DNA of 64,000 nucleotides from Centrapalus pauciflorus (Eukaryota; Streptophyta; Magnoliopsida; Asterales; Asteraceae), in the NCBI GenBank assembly GCA_020465985.1, contig JAANYP010002029.1, positions 155,171 to 219,170 of the forward strand, written 5' to 3'. Made by a program: the position numbers and the translations under genes. Below the pieces are notes generated by a model, which saw nothing but the letters and a program-made list of their open reading frames with translations, did no database searches and had not been told where the DNA came from. Positions 21,910 to 34,000 of the stretch are shown here, one piece after another; positions within the stretch are counted from its first letter, which is position 1; each line of letters opens with the position of its first letter.

Positions 21910-23520
21910 ATGTCTCGCGAAGCTCTCGTACTCGGATCTGAGAACAGACCACCTGTTCTCTATCCAGATGAGTATGAACAATGGAAATCCCAGTTCCTTA
22001 AGTTCGTTGGAATGCAACCGCTTGGGAATTTGATGTTTCAGTCCATATCCGAAGGACCCGTCATTTATTATCGGGAGATCGCAGCCCGCCCTGAGGCTGA
22101 CCCCCCTGTCCAAGCCTCTAAAGTTGAACGAGAACCGGCAAATGACGCCGAGAGAGACCGACAGCATGCTGATAAGAGGGCAGAATATCTGATTTATCAA
22201 GCCCTCCCCACTGATATTCTGGTTGGCGTAGACAGCAAAATGTCTGCCAAAGAAATGTGGGACGAGTTGGAAGTCCAAATGCTGGGGGCACATCTCGATG
22301 ATCGTGCCAAGATCGAGGAGGCAAAGGCTAAGTTTACGGAATTCCGTGCAAAAGACAGGGAATCTCTGCAAGCCACTTTTACCCGGTTCTGTGCAGTCCT
22401 TAATGAGTTGAACAAGCTGCATATAAAGAAGGATAGGGATGATATCAACATCCAGTTCCTTGCCGCCTTAGCCCCCGAATGGCAGCTTGCTTGTCGGGCC
22501 ACGAAACGAGTCCTGAACATTCCTGAGGTATCAATCAATGTCGTCTTTAAGGAGCTCAAGAAGTATCAAGGGGATGTGGATCAACAAAAGCTGATGGCAA
22601 ATCAATTGGCCTCTCTTCTGCTGTCAGCCAACAACGGGTTGAAACCAAATGATTCACTCGCCTTGATCACCAACACGCAGATTCCGACACCATCCTTTGC
22701 TCCAGGTTCGTCGTCGTCACAGTACAGGTATGCTTCTCCTCCGCGTGAGGTCTATGATGAGGAAGAAGCTTCTATTCAGGAACAGATAGCCTTGTGGACC
22801 AACCGTCTCCAACAGCGATGGTTCTCCAACAAGACTAACAATCAACTCCGTTATGACACCGGTCCACGGAGGTACTCAGATGACAGAAGGGACGAACGAC
22901 GCGATGACTATCGAAGGGATGAATACCGTAGGGATGATAGGGATGATCGCAGGTATGACGATAGACGCGACTATCGAGATGATCGCCGTTATGAAAGACG
23001 AGATGATAGGCGTGATGATCGCAGGGACGACAGGCGGGACGATCGAAGGGATGATCGTAGGGATGACCGCAGGGATGACAGGAGAGAGCCCGAACGAAGG
23101 GACAGGAGGCGTGATGACAGCCGAGAGCATCGCCGGGCTGATAAGAGGCCGGCGGAAAGAAGAGAGGAACGGCCGAGAGCAGATGAGCAGAAGGCCGCAG
23201 ATGAACGTCTCTGTTACAAGTGTGGCAAACCGGGCCACTTTGCTAGGGAATGTAAAAACAATTTCGACAGAGACCTCGCGTATTACGAGAGAAAGCTCGA
23301 GGCAGCCAAGAAAAGAACGGATGCGTTAGCCCTCGTCGCCCAGGAAGACTACTGGGATGCTGAAGATTCTGAAGACGAGGATGACAAGGGCAAGAAATGC
23401 TACATGGTTGATCGTATGGGGTTGGAAAACTGTGCTGTTTCCACTGCTGAAGATTCAGATCTGCTGCTGAGGGGAGACATTGAAGAATCCACCAGCATGT
23501 CTGATGACTACAACCAATGA
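21910..23520 (+). CDS. gag: Gag of element D with Arg-Asp repeat and zinc knuckle
   Basis: The ATG at 21910 (MSREALVLGSENRPPV) follows D's leader; an in-frame upstream codon lies in the F LTR, so 21910 is preferred. The frame has 536 codons. The capsid part (YEQWKSQFLKFVG, MSAKEMWDELEVQMLG, LQATFTRFCAVLNELNK) is typical of Copia Gag. At about residues 315-420 there is a striking low-complexity block of RDDRRD units. A single CCHC knuckle follows (CYKCGKPGHFAREC), then an acidic tail (EDSEDEDDKGKKC). In related elements the Gag frame continues into a coiled-coil extension; here it ends at 23520 and the continuation is frameshifted. Gag would form the particle and package RNA. Confidence 0.8.
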   Translation: MSREALVLGSENRPPVLYPDEYEQWKSQFLKFVGMQPLGNLMFQSISEGPVIYYREIAARPEADPPVQASKVEREPANDAERDRQHADKRAEYLIYQALPTDILVGVDSKMSAKEMWDELEVQMLGAHLDDRAKIEEAKAKFTEFRAKDRESLQATFTRFCAVLNELNKLHIKKDRDDINIQFLAALAPEWQLACRATKRVLNIPEVSINVVFKELKKYQGDVDQQKLMANQLASLLLSANNGLKPNDSLALITNTQIPTPSFAPGSSSSQYRYASPPREVYDEEEASIQEQIALWTNRLQQRWFSNKTNNQLRYDTGPRRYSDDRRDERRDDYRRDEYRRDDRDDRRYDDRRDYRDDRRYERRDDRRDDRRDDRRDDRRDDRRDDRRDDRREPERRDRRRDDSREHRRADKRPAERREERPRADEQKAADERLCYKCGKPGHFARECKNNFDRDLAYYERKLEAAKKRTDALALVAQEDYWDAEDSEDEDDKGKKCYMVDRMGLENCAVSTAEDSDLLLRGDIEESTSMSDDYNQ

Positions 23521-25392
23521 TCCCGAATGCTCCACATCCGGTTCTGAGTCCAATGAGGTATATTCCTGTTACATTCATGCACATGTAAATAAATTATATG
23601 TAGATAATGAATGTACACTGCACACACATATTCTTGATCTACAAGCTAGATTAAATGCTGAAACTGCAAGGTGTGTACACGCTGAACATCAAGCTCAAAC
23701 TCTGAAAGAATCATCTGAATTATATCATTCAAAGTGGTTAACTAATCATAATGTTATAAAACAGATGTTAATAGAAAAAGTAGATGTTCAGGATAGGAAT
23801 ATATATCTTGAATCTTGCATGGACACGCTTTCAAAAAAAACACTCTCTTTAAAAGAAGAAATTTATGTTCTTACAAAACAATTAGATGTGGTAAATATGG
23901 AAAATATAGACAGTTTAGAAAAATACAAAATGATTGTAGAAGAAAGGATAAGTTTGTACTCAAGAATAAAGACCCTTGACGATGCATTTTTAAAAAGGGG
24001 TCAAACAGAACAAACTATCCATTTAAATCAGCCCAAAGAAACTAGGTTTTACCATTCTAAACAAGGAATTGGTTTTAAAAATCCTAAATATTTGGAAAAA
24101 GCACAAAATGTTTTACCTGTATTTTATGACATGAACTATATGGGAGTCGGTCTTAAATCTTTCTTTTTTTAGTCATCAAAAGAAGTTTTAAACCAAGAAA
24201 ATGAGAAACGTGTCGCTCGTAAAGATAAAGAAATTTCTTTTCAATATGAAGAACTTAACGAGAGTTATTCTTCTAGAGTACCCACTTTAGAGGAAGATCT
24301 CTTGTCAACTTATTCAGAAGCTGAATTGAAAATAGAAACCGAAAAATCAACTCCTCAACTTTATATTCCTGCAAAAGTTCTTCAACAACAAATCACTGTT
24401 TTAGAAATGGAATTATAGTCGTCTCAAGAGAAAGCACTTGATCTTCAAGATGCTCTTCTTAAGAGCGAAGAAGAATTGGTAAATCAATCTTTTCAACAAA
24501 CTGTGGAAATTACTGTCTACAGAGACAATTTTGAAATGGTTTCACAAAAATTGAAAGATCTTTCAAAAGAACAAACACTTTCTCATTCCATAAAAACTCC
24601 ATGTGTGTCATCAAATAAAGGTAAGGCTAAAGCTGAATCTTCTTCTATCATTTTCAAAGGTGAGTGTTCAAAAGCTTTCAAAAATGAGGTTCCTAAAAAG
24701 ACTCAGATCAAATCCAAGTCTTTTAAGAAACCCACTCACCACCAAAAAGAAAATTCTGTCAAGTCTAAATCTTCCATGCTTACTGACTCTAATCGTTTTG
24801 TTCCTACAGATCATATAAGGAGAGTCCCAAAAACCACCATGCTGGATTTTACAAGTTTTTTTGTGAAGAAGGCTTTAATGCCAAATGAATTTGTTACTAG
24901 AGATAGGATGTCTGTAATCTCTAAAGACAATTTATGTAACCATGTGTGTGACAATGCTTGTAATGTTGTACCGAATTCTGTTGTTCCTTTAAAGTACTCT
25001 TTCAGTGATTTATTTAATCTGTGTCCAACTCGATATAGACGACAGGTTCCTGAAATGAATGCTTTCGTGCCATATCCTGTTAAAAGTATTCGGAAAAAGA
25101 AAACAAAAATTAGTGCATCATTGTCCACAAACAAAATTGAGATTTGTCCGTTGCCAAGGCCCAAAACCAAAGCAACGGTCAAAAAGGTCTCAAAAAGACA
25201 AAATCAAAGGCAATTTCAGCGCCTAAGGTTCCAAAACCCAATAAATCCAATCTTCAATGGATTCCAAAGGGTTGTGCATCCGGACCACACACAAATGCTA
25301 ATTGGGATCCTAAAACTGTACACGTGCCATATAAATCTGGAAATCCTAACAAAAAGGGACCCATATTGAGGTGGGTACCCAAGGTTGTGTGA
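23480..25392 (+). pseudogene. Coiled-coil Gag extension of element D, broken
   Basis: Continuation of Gag in other frames. Segment one runs 23480-24172 (HILDLQARLNAETARC, KKTLSLKEEIYVLTKQ, GQTEQTIHLNQPKE). Segment two continues to about 24417 in a different frame and has a stop there. Segment three runs to about 25150, and the last part (25144-25392) shifts frame again and ends WVPKVV. It is predicted mostly coiled coil with Lys/Ser-rich linkers. The conserved end WVP[KR] is also seen at the corresponding place in G. At least three frame disruptions and one stop make it non-functional. Confidence 0.65.
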
Positions 25393-25662
25393 TCTTAATG
25401 CAGATGGTTCTTGGTTACCTCTGATCAAGACCCGTGCTTCAAAGAAATGGCTTCTAGTTACCTTAGACTAGGACCCGTTCTTTTGCTTGTCGGTTGTGCT
25501 TAAACCGACACGTTTGGCTTCTGTGCACACAGCCCAGGACCCGGTCTTACCTCATCATGTTTTCTGAACATCTCGGTTCAGAACACGGTTTGATTGTGAA
25601 TTAAAAATGGATGTGTTTGAATGCATATAGTTTTTCATTATATGAATTTATGTGTTTTTCAG
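25384..25662 (+). other. Candidate gag-pol junction intron in D (279 bp)
   Basis: The Gag extension stops three codons after WVPK. The pol frame becomes recognisable only after TTATGTGTTTTTCAG (ending 25662), a good 3' splice site. A GT directly after the Lys codon (25384) would give a phase-0, 279-bp intron that removes the stop. The donor (AAG|GTTGTG) is weak. Stop-codon readthrough or a decayed linker are alternatives. Confidence 0.35.
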
Positions 25663-28600
25663 GCTAAGTCCATTTGGTATATGGATTCGGGTTGCTCCAA
25701 GCACATGACTGGAAGAAGAGAATTGTTGTCCAACGTTGTTGAACAGTATTGCGGAACCGTAGAATTCGGGAACAACCATCAGGCTCACATAAAAGGATAC
25801 GGGGACTTAGTTCTAAACAATCTGGTTATCAAGGACGTTGACTATGTTGAGGGGTTATCACATAATCTTTTTAGCATAGGACAGCTCTGCGATAAAGGAC
25901 TAGAGGTAACGTTTAGGGCTAAGAACTGCAGTGTTAAGAGTATGGATGGAAAAGAAATCCTAACAGGTTCCCGAAACTCTAACCTCTATACCATTGACGT
26001 AGCTAAGCTAATAGTGAAGAATAACATTTGTCTACTATCAAAAGCCTCTTCAAAAGACTCTTGGTTGTGGCATCGAAGATTATCCCATTTGAACTTTGAT
26101 AATATCAACAAGCTGGCTGCGAAACAATTGGTTAAAGGTCTTCCTGATTTACGCTACGAAAAGGACCATCTGTGTGGAGCTTGTGAGAAAGGAAAAATGA
26201 AACGATCATCTCACAAACCAAAGCCCGTCCCATCAACAAAAAGAGTATTGGAGTTACTTCATATGGATTTATGCGGACCGATGAGGACTCAAAGCATAAA
26301 TGGGAAACGATATGTGTTGGTTATCGTTGACGACTATTCACGATATACCTGGGTCAGATTCTTGCGTTCCAAGGACGAGACAGCTCAAGAAATCATAGAT
26401 TTTATAAAGAGTGTCGAGACCCAACAGCAGCTGTCAGTGCAATCAATCAGATCAGATAACGGCACGGAGTTCAAGAACTCGGTAGTTGAGGGCTTCCTTC
26501 GATCCAAAGGTATTCAGCATCAATACTCTGCTGCTCGAACACCTCAACAAAATGGGGTCGTGGAAAGGCGTAACCGTACGCTTGTGGAAGCCGCTCGTAC
26601 AATGCTCACATACTCGAAGCTACCTCCGTTCTTGTGGGCCGAAGCCGTATCAACAGCATGCTATACACAAAATCGCTCCATCATCCATAAGCGCTTTAAC
26701 AAAACTCATTACCAACTCTTTTTGAATAGAGTACCATTTATCAAGTACTTACGTGTATTTGGTTGCAGGTGCTATGTGCTGAACGACAAAGACAACCTCG
26801 GGAAGTTTAACGAAAAGGCAGATGAAGCGATCTTCATTGGATACTCATCAAACTCGAAGGCGTATCGCGCATTCAATACCCGAACCAGAACAGTCAATGA
26901 AAGTGTGCACGTCACATTTGATGACTTGGCTGAACTGGCACCCGAAGTTGATCAATCAGGACCTCACATTACTCAAATGCCTGGAGACTCTTCCAATAAC
27001 CCCATTTCTTTTTCTTCTTCTGATTTGGTTAATTTGTTTGATCCTTTTTATGTTGAATTTTTCGGTCCTAACGCTAGTGTTTCTAATGTTGTCAATAATG
27101 TAGGTGATCCTTCCAGTTCAACTGCGCCACAAAGTTTCTCCGCTCCATCTTCATCTACATACCCTCATCCATCTACATCATCAACCGACACATCCGCAGT
27201 TGAATCTACTCCTATAATACCCTCACACATAATACCAACAATTCTTCCTTCACTTGAACATTCGGGAATCGAACCAGAACCAGTGGTACCATCATTTGAA
27301 ACCATTGACCATGAATCTTCATCCATCCCCACATTAACCACAGAGGTTCCATCCCGAGCACCCCTTCCACATGAAATTAAATGGACCTGAAGTCACCGAA
27401 CAGATCAAATAATTGGTGATGTATCAACAGGAGTCCAAACTCGTAGGGCATCTGCTAATGAATGCCTCTTCACATCATTCCTGAGTATGATAGAGCCCGC
27501 TCGTGTGGATGAAGCCCTGACAGATCCAGATTGGATAGTTGCAATGCAAGAGGAACTCAACCAATTTGAACAGCTAAGAGTATGGCGGTTAGTTCCCAAA
27601 CCAAAAGACCGTACAGTCATCGGAACAAAGTGGATCTTTAAGAACAAACGAGATGAGAATGGCATTATGATAAGGAATAAAGCAAGACTTGTTGCCAAAG
27701 GCTACCGACAACAAGAAGGGATAGATTATGACGAGACCTTCGCTCCAGTTGCACGGATCGAAGCAATCAGAATCTTCTTGGCGTACGCGGCACAGAAAGA
27801 TTTCAAAGTGTACCAAATGGACGTCAAGACTGCCTTTCTAAACGGTGAACTTAACGAGGAGGTCTATGTTGAACAACCACAAGGCTTTGTTGATGCACAT
27901 AAACCCGACCATGTTTATGTGCTAGATAAAGCCCTCTATGGTTTAAAACAAGCACCTCGAGCATAGTATGATAGTCTTTCAAATTTCCTTATTTCTGCCG
28001 GTAACTATAAAGGTGTGGTGGACACAACTCTGTTCACTAAAAGGGAAGGCCCACATATAATGCTAGTACAAATATATGTCGACGATATTATATTTGGATC
28101 TACTGACAGTAAATTTTGTAAAGATTTTTCAGCCCTAATGGAGTCCAGGTTTGAGATGAGTATGATGGGGGAAATGAAATTTTTCCTCGGATTACAAGTC
28201 AAACAACTTGAGGATGGGATTTTTGTGAACCAGTCGAAATATACTCTTGACATTCTCAAGAAGTATAAGTTAGACTCTTGCACGAGTATCGCAACTCCCA
28301 TGGCCTCCAACTGTAAGTTAGACACTGATCCTTCTGGGAAAAGTGTCGATAATACAACTTACAGAGGAATGATTGGATCCTTACTATACTTGACTGCCAG
28401 TAGGCCAGATATAATGTTTTCAACATGTCTTTGTGCTAGATTTCAGGCCGACCCAAAAGAATCGCACCTAACTGCGGTAAAACGCATTTTTCGTTATCTT
28501 AAGGGTACACCCGAACTTGGTCTATGGTATCCAAAGGGAACCGATTTCGATCTTACCGCATTTTCAGATGCTGATTTTGCAGGTTGTAGAGTTGACAGAA

Positions 28601-29025
28601 AAAGCACGTCGGGAGGAATACAGTTTTTAGGAGATAGACCGGTGAGTTGGTCTTCCAAAAAGCAGAATTGTGTTTCCACATCTACAGCTGAGGCTGAGTA
28701 TGTAGCAGCTGCAAGCTGTTGCTCTCAAGTGCTGTGGATGAGAACACAATTACGCGATTATGAATTCTCACTCACCAATATCCCAATTTACTGTGATTCT
28801 CGAAGTGCAATTGCCATCTCTTGCAATCCCGTGCAGCACTCTCGAACAAAACACATAGATATCAGGTATCATTTTATTAAAGATCACGTAGAAAAAGGAA
28901 CCATTGAGTTGTATTTTGTTGGCACGGAATACCAACTTGCGGATATATTTACTAAAGCTTTAGACGAACCTCGTTTTCGGTTTTTAGTATCCCATATCGG
29001 CATGTTGAATCCGCCTTCCAATTAA
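25621..29025 (+). pseudogene. pol: Copia pol of element D, two in-frame stops
   Basis: A single frame of about 1100 codons carries every Pol domain in Copia order. Protease has WYMDSGCSKHMTG (near 25678). Integrase has the HHCC-type LWHRRLSHLNF (about 26065) and DDE core segments HMDLCGP, RSDNGTEFKN and NGVVERRNRT. RT has VYQMDVKTAFLNGEL (about 27810) and the catalytic YVDDIIFGS (about 28076). RNase H has FSDADFAGC, STAEAEYVAA and ADIFTKAL. The frame is interrupted only by TGA at 27388 and TAG at 27964. The second stop replaces a Trp conserved at this place in A and G; both are single transitions of the kind left by cytosine methylation. It is otherwise well preserved. Confidence 0.9.
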
Positions 29026-29762
29026 ATATCAGATATTGTCTTAAATAATTCTATTTCAATCTATCATGATTGGAATCCCTTTATTTTAGAAAATATCTGT
29101 TATTTAAATTTAAGGATTGTGTCACAAAAATTGAAACTCAATATTTCCTTATCTGTGTATATTTTTAATAATTAATGATCCTGACAAATTGCTTTGTGAA
29201 TTGGTCATCACGGAGTGGGATGCAAACAATATCCAGGTTTGTCTGAGTTTGTAAGGCTAAAAAGGGTTGTCGAGTTTAATCTGAAAAAGAACAAGAAAGG
29301 AACAGGTATCTATTTGAGGGGGAGTATAGTTAGGATTTTAAATTTCATAATTATGTGTTTCTCTTTAATTTTTGTAGTTAAATTTTAAATTTTAGGTTGG
29401 TCATATTTTTATTTAATAGGTCAGAAAATCACAAAAAGATTTTAACTTTCAAATTTATCAAAAAGCCAAAAATATTTTAGTTTACTTTATTTTATTTTAT
29501 TTTATTTCAGTTTATTTTAAAATACTAAAAGAAAAATATCAAACTTATTCTACTTTGTTTTTGTTCATTTTTTTTTTGTTTCAAAGAAAATCACCAAAAA
29601 GATATAATAAAATTGGGTCAAATTTACTTTAAAAATCTTGTTTCAATCCTTTTTATAAAAAGCCCAAAAGAATTAGTTGTGTGGGTGTGTGATGTTGCAA
29701 TTCCTGCGGCCCACTTTCTGTTTTGGGCGCGGATCCTCTGATCCAAACCCGACCCAGCTGCA
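29026..29762. other. A/T-rich spacer of D with an internal polypurine tract
   Basis: Non-coding. A clean tract GAGGGGGAGTA (29316-29326) followed by TAGTTAGGATT resembles the usual polypurine tract plus LTR start (TGTTAGG) 290 bp after the pol stop, but no LTR copy follows. The remaining sequence to 29762 is A/T-rich and could be an ancestral U3. Confidence 0.5.
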
Positions 29763-31014
29763 TTTAAAAAGAGGGAGTCAACGGTCAATATCTTCACTCT
29801 CAAGATATTTCTTCTACCATCTTCTTCTTTCTCTCTTCACGGTCGCTTTTCCACCGCCCACAACCTCCATTACCGTAGATTCAAGCTTTTGGACCATCTC
29901 TTTCCTTCATTTTTCTTGCATTTTTCATCTTCGGCACTTCCAGGTAACCCATTTCTATACTTATTTCAGTATTTAACTCCATGTTTACTGTGTTTGATTC
30001 TTCCTTTTTTCTTCATTTTTCTATTCGATTTTTCTTAGTTTTTAGTACTTAAATGTGTGTTTTTCACTTAGTAGTAGTTCGATATATTGTTCCTTATATG
30101 TTTTTAGTTTAGGATATGTAATTTCATGCATTTTTGTCACAATAACCACTGTTCACGTTGCATGTTGCATGAACATCATTTGATGAACTGTTGCATTTCG
30201 GACCATCCGAATTCGGACCAAGCACCGAATTCGGATGAGTCCCTTAGAAAGATTTTCAAAAATTAGACAACTGTACATCCGAATTCGGACACTGTGCATC
30301 CGAACTCAGATCACTGTGCACCCGAATTCGGATCTTCAAAATTATGTTCAAAATTGTTCATTATTTTTATAAGTTATCATTCTTAATCCACTGTTCATCC
30401 GAATTCGGATGATATCCGAATTCGGTTCCCATCCGAATTCTGGATACCATCCGAAATCAGGTCCTATCCATATCATTGCATACATCAACTTCGGTCCTCA
30501 TCCGAATTCGGATGAACTTCATGTTCCACCCGAATTCGGACCACCATTCACTCCATTCCATGCATTTCGGACCTCATCCGAATTCGGTCCCTATTGTCAC
30601 CTCCTCCGAATTCGGACCCCCACATACCATTCATGCATCATCCGGATTTCGGCCTGATCCAAATTCGGTGACACTGTTCATCCGAATTCGGACCATCCGA
30701 AATCCAACACTTAGCATTTTTCAAATTTTTTCATTTTTCCTTTTTTGCATTTTGTTTAAATTCAAAAATACAAAAATATGTTTTCCTTAGAGTGCACCAT
30801 TGATTAGAGTTAGGACTAGTGTTTGATTGAAAAACTCTGGTCTAACATCGGTCTCTTAACGATTGACTATGAACTCTATTAGTAGAATTTTATTCTACTA
30901 ATAAAGACCCGATGCTAAACAGATAAGGCAGTTTCTATTTCACACTAATCTAGACTTCACATCAATGCCTTATCAGTTGAGTCTTCTTATTCTAACTCTG
31001 TTGCACCTTGCAGG
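29763..31014 (+). promoter_or_regulatory. Putative internal promoter, 5' leader and leader intron of the D accessory gene
   Basis: A TATA-like TTTAAAAA lies at 29763-29770. It is followed by a C/T-rich leader (TTCTTCTTTCTCTCTTCACGG near 29820), a good donor CCAG|GTAACC (29944) and a good acceptor ACCTTGCAG (ending 31013). The accessory ATG at 31015 is one base after the acceptor. The predicted intron is 1070 bp and contains the CCGAATTCGG array. All signals are seen; splicing and promoter use are inferred. Confidence 0.5.
30195..30706. repeat. CCGAATTCGG palindrome array in D
   Basis: I count eleven exact copies of the 10-bp palindrome CCGAATTCGG, usually within CATCCGAATTCGGA, plus about ten one- or two-base variants, in about 500 bp. 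Random expectation in this length is well under one. It lies wholly in the predicted leader intron. Confidence 0.9.
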
Positions 31015-34000
31015 ATGATGGAACCAGCAGTTGTTCTAACCGTACCCCATCCCCCCATCCCAAACAATAACGCCCAACTCCCAGAAGAATCCATCCTCCC
31101 CAACGCCGAGTTTGTCGAGTTCATTCCGCATAACTGGCAACTTGACGTTTCCATCTTAACCAAAGAACCCCAAACCCTAGCATTCGACATCCTCACTCGC
31201 CATCCCATCTATTACGCCTTATCCACCGCCATAGCTGTTCCCCAGATCTATCTCCAACAATTCTGGAACAGGCTAAAATATATTTCTGACCCCGAACCTC
31301 ATTTCACATCCACCATAGACTGTGTTCCAGTCAAAATCACTATCTCAGCCATCCGACACATCCTTCACCTTCCAGCCGAATTCTACCTTCCAACCCGCGA
31401 ACACTTTGATCCCAACCCATCCGTCACTGAAACCCTATCTGAAATCCAAACTCTGGGTTATGATGGCCCTCTTTCCAAACCCTCAGACTTTCGCATAAAA
31501 AATCTCCAATCCCACTAGCGAATTCTGTTTGACGTGATTAACAAATGCTTCACCGCCAAGCATTCCGGACATGACTCTGCGTCGGCTCAGGTACTAGCCA
31601 TGTTCACAGGCTTTGCCTTTGACCGACATGTGGACTATGCAGCTTTCCTATTCGAGGAATTACGAAGAGTCCATGTAGAGATGGAGCACAAAGAAAGGAC
31701 GAAAATATATTCCTCAACAGCGATTTCTACAGCTCATAATACAGTACGCCATGGACCAGGATGACGCTATCCATGAACGTCCGGAAGCAGATGTCTACCC
31801 CACCGTGGCAATACAAAAGTTAACTCTGCCAAAGGGGGCCCCCACAGTGCCGATAATGAAAATACCTCTTTCACTGCTGCTGAGGTCAAGGGAAATGGAG
31901 CGGGTTAGGGCGTATATTCAGGAGAGTTATCTGGATGAGTCTCAGTCGGAACCGTCTGAGACTAACCAATCCGAAGGTGAGGCAAATATGAGTGAGCATG
32001 AGGGAGTTAGGGTGGATGTTCAGCAATCTCAGCAACCTCTGGGTATGGGTGAGGGGGAGCCTGTGTTGGTAAGGGAGGAAGCAGGAGGTGAGACGGCAGA
32101 GACGGCGGATTCAAAAAGAATCGTCTCTGTCATGAGAGCGAGGGAGGTACAATCTGAGGGTGAACTAAGCCCTATTAGCCGGACTCCTCACTATAAGACC
32201 ATCCGTCCAACGGTCGAACTAACCCCCACCACCCACTTGGTTTCCCCTCAAAGGGAAACCACTTCATTTCACGGGGTTCTAGCACATACTCCATCGCCCT
32301 CTCATTCGGAGAGTGGCGGTGTTGAAAGAGGTCACACTCCTCCCCAGGTGACCGCACATCATTCCATCACGATTCCATCCCCCCAAACACAGACACCGCA
32401 TGATGCCTCCGTGGCATCCCCAAGAGCTGCCTTCGTGGCAGCTCCTCAAACTTCCGGATCTGCGCATCCTATTCAGGAGCCAGAGATGACGGAAGGAAGA
32501 CCGGAAGTGGCTCCATCAACACCATCCACTTCCGGCCATCTCCCAATAAATTTGGAGATGTTAACGGCAGCTTTACGTGCTGCCGGCGTGATTACCCGGG
32601 CTGACCTGGACGCCCAAAGGGAAGCAGCCGAGGAACGTCACACCGCCCTACTCTCACTAATCAAGGGTAAGGGTGTCACTTCCGAAGCTGGCCCCCCACC
32701 AGGTTCCCATTCAGTTCAACATCAGATTTCCGAGCTGTCGGACAAGATAGATGCACTTAACCGCCTTATTCTGCAAGTCCAGGAACAGCTAAATTCACAA
32801 ATGGATCGCCTTGAGTCGGCAGTTATAGAACTCTAGTGCCACCCTCAAGCAGAGGCACCAAAGAGAAAACATGACGATCAGGACGACCATGATCGTCATG
32901 AGGGGGAGAAAAGGCGAAAGGTTCAGTATGAGGATCCCGTAATGTTTATAGGGGGAGCAGAGACCGCTGAGGGGACAGAATTTCAGGGGTCAGGGGAACA
33001 GAGGCAGGAGGCTCAGGAATACCTATTTATAGAAGACGAGCCCATGGTCGAGGGTCCAGCTCTACTGGATCCGATGACAGCTATGGTAGAATCCGAGGAA
33101 CCTCATGACAAGGTTGAAATCATATTGGTTTCTGATTCAGATTCCGATATCGACGACAGCGAACCATTATTAATTCCTAAGCCTGAACCTGAATCTCCAA
33201 CGAAAAAATCCTCATCCTCTTCCTTTGACTTCCTGAACTCACCACCTCCAGCCCATCAAGAAGAAATCCTTTCATCCATCCAAGCTCCCCTGTCACTAAA
33301 AGAATACCATATTGTCCTTAGCCCTCCAAGATCCCCAAGCCCTCCTCCAGTCCAACAAACCGAACTTCCAGGTCCCTCCCAAACCAAAAGGGTTGACTGC
33401 TTTGATGAAACTCCAGAAGGACCTGGTGTGTACAGAAAAGATGATCTGTTCTGGGTAGACAATTATTCAAAAAGAAAAGCACAAAATCTGCCTCAAGAAG
33501 AGAAAGACAAACTTCGACAAGAACGGCGGGGGACAATTATAAAGCTTCTTGAAGCCAAAAGATCTGAAATCGAAGAACCCCCCGTTCAGGGCCTCAAAGA
33601 GTTTCTACAGAAGTTTCCCCCGGAGCAGTTTCAGAACCCATACCTAGAAGAAAGATTCAAAATGGTATTCAGAACGATGCCTGGATCCTTCAGCAGACGC
33701 CTACTTATGGAACTTACGAATGTTACCAAAGCTGAACAGGCCGAATACTATCAATTGATGCTCCGGGAAAGACGGTCAAAGGTCTCGAAATCAAAGATAA
33801 AGAAACTCATCTCTATCACCATGTGCAAAAGGGCAAAAGTATACTACCCCTCTTTTCAAGTAGAAAGAGAAGATGGCACTGCTGATGAGTTCTTCGAGAA
33901 TGACCTAGACTTCATAAATGTGGACGATGTCGAATTCCTACACGGGCGATTGAAAAACCGCATTAAAGGACATCTGACTTGCATAACTGCTTTGGGTACC

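Noticed and set aside
22876..23238. Minus-strand and shifted frames over the Arg-Asp block
   Set aside because: Shadows of the Gag repeat; the sense frame has the zinc knuckle and family motifs.
19909..29025. Tandem Sireviruses sharing one LTR (accessory ORF, LTR, gag, pol)
   Set aside because: The gag and pol after the LTR are of a different lineage from G, and D's own LTRs, target-site duplication and leader explain them better; F is an insertion in D.
30409..30790. Open frames of 82 and 104 codons over the CCGAATTCGG array
   Set aside because: Array-derived peptides (HPNSG, RIRT repeats) within the predicted leader intron; no initiation context and no similarity.
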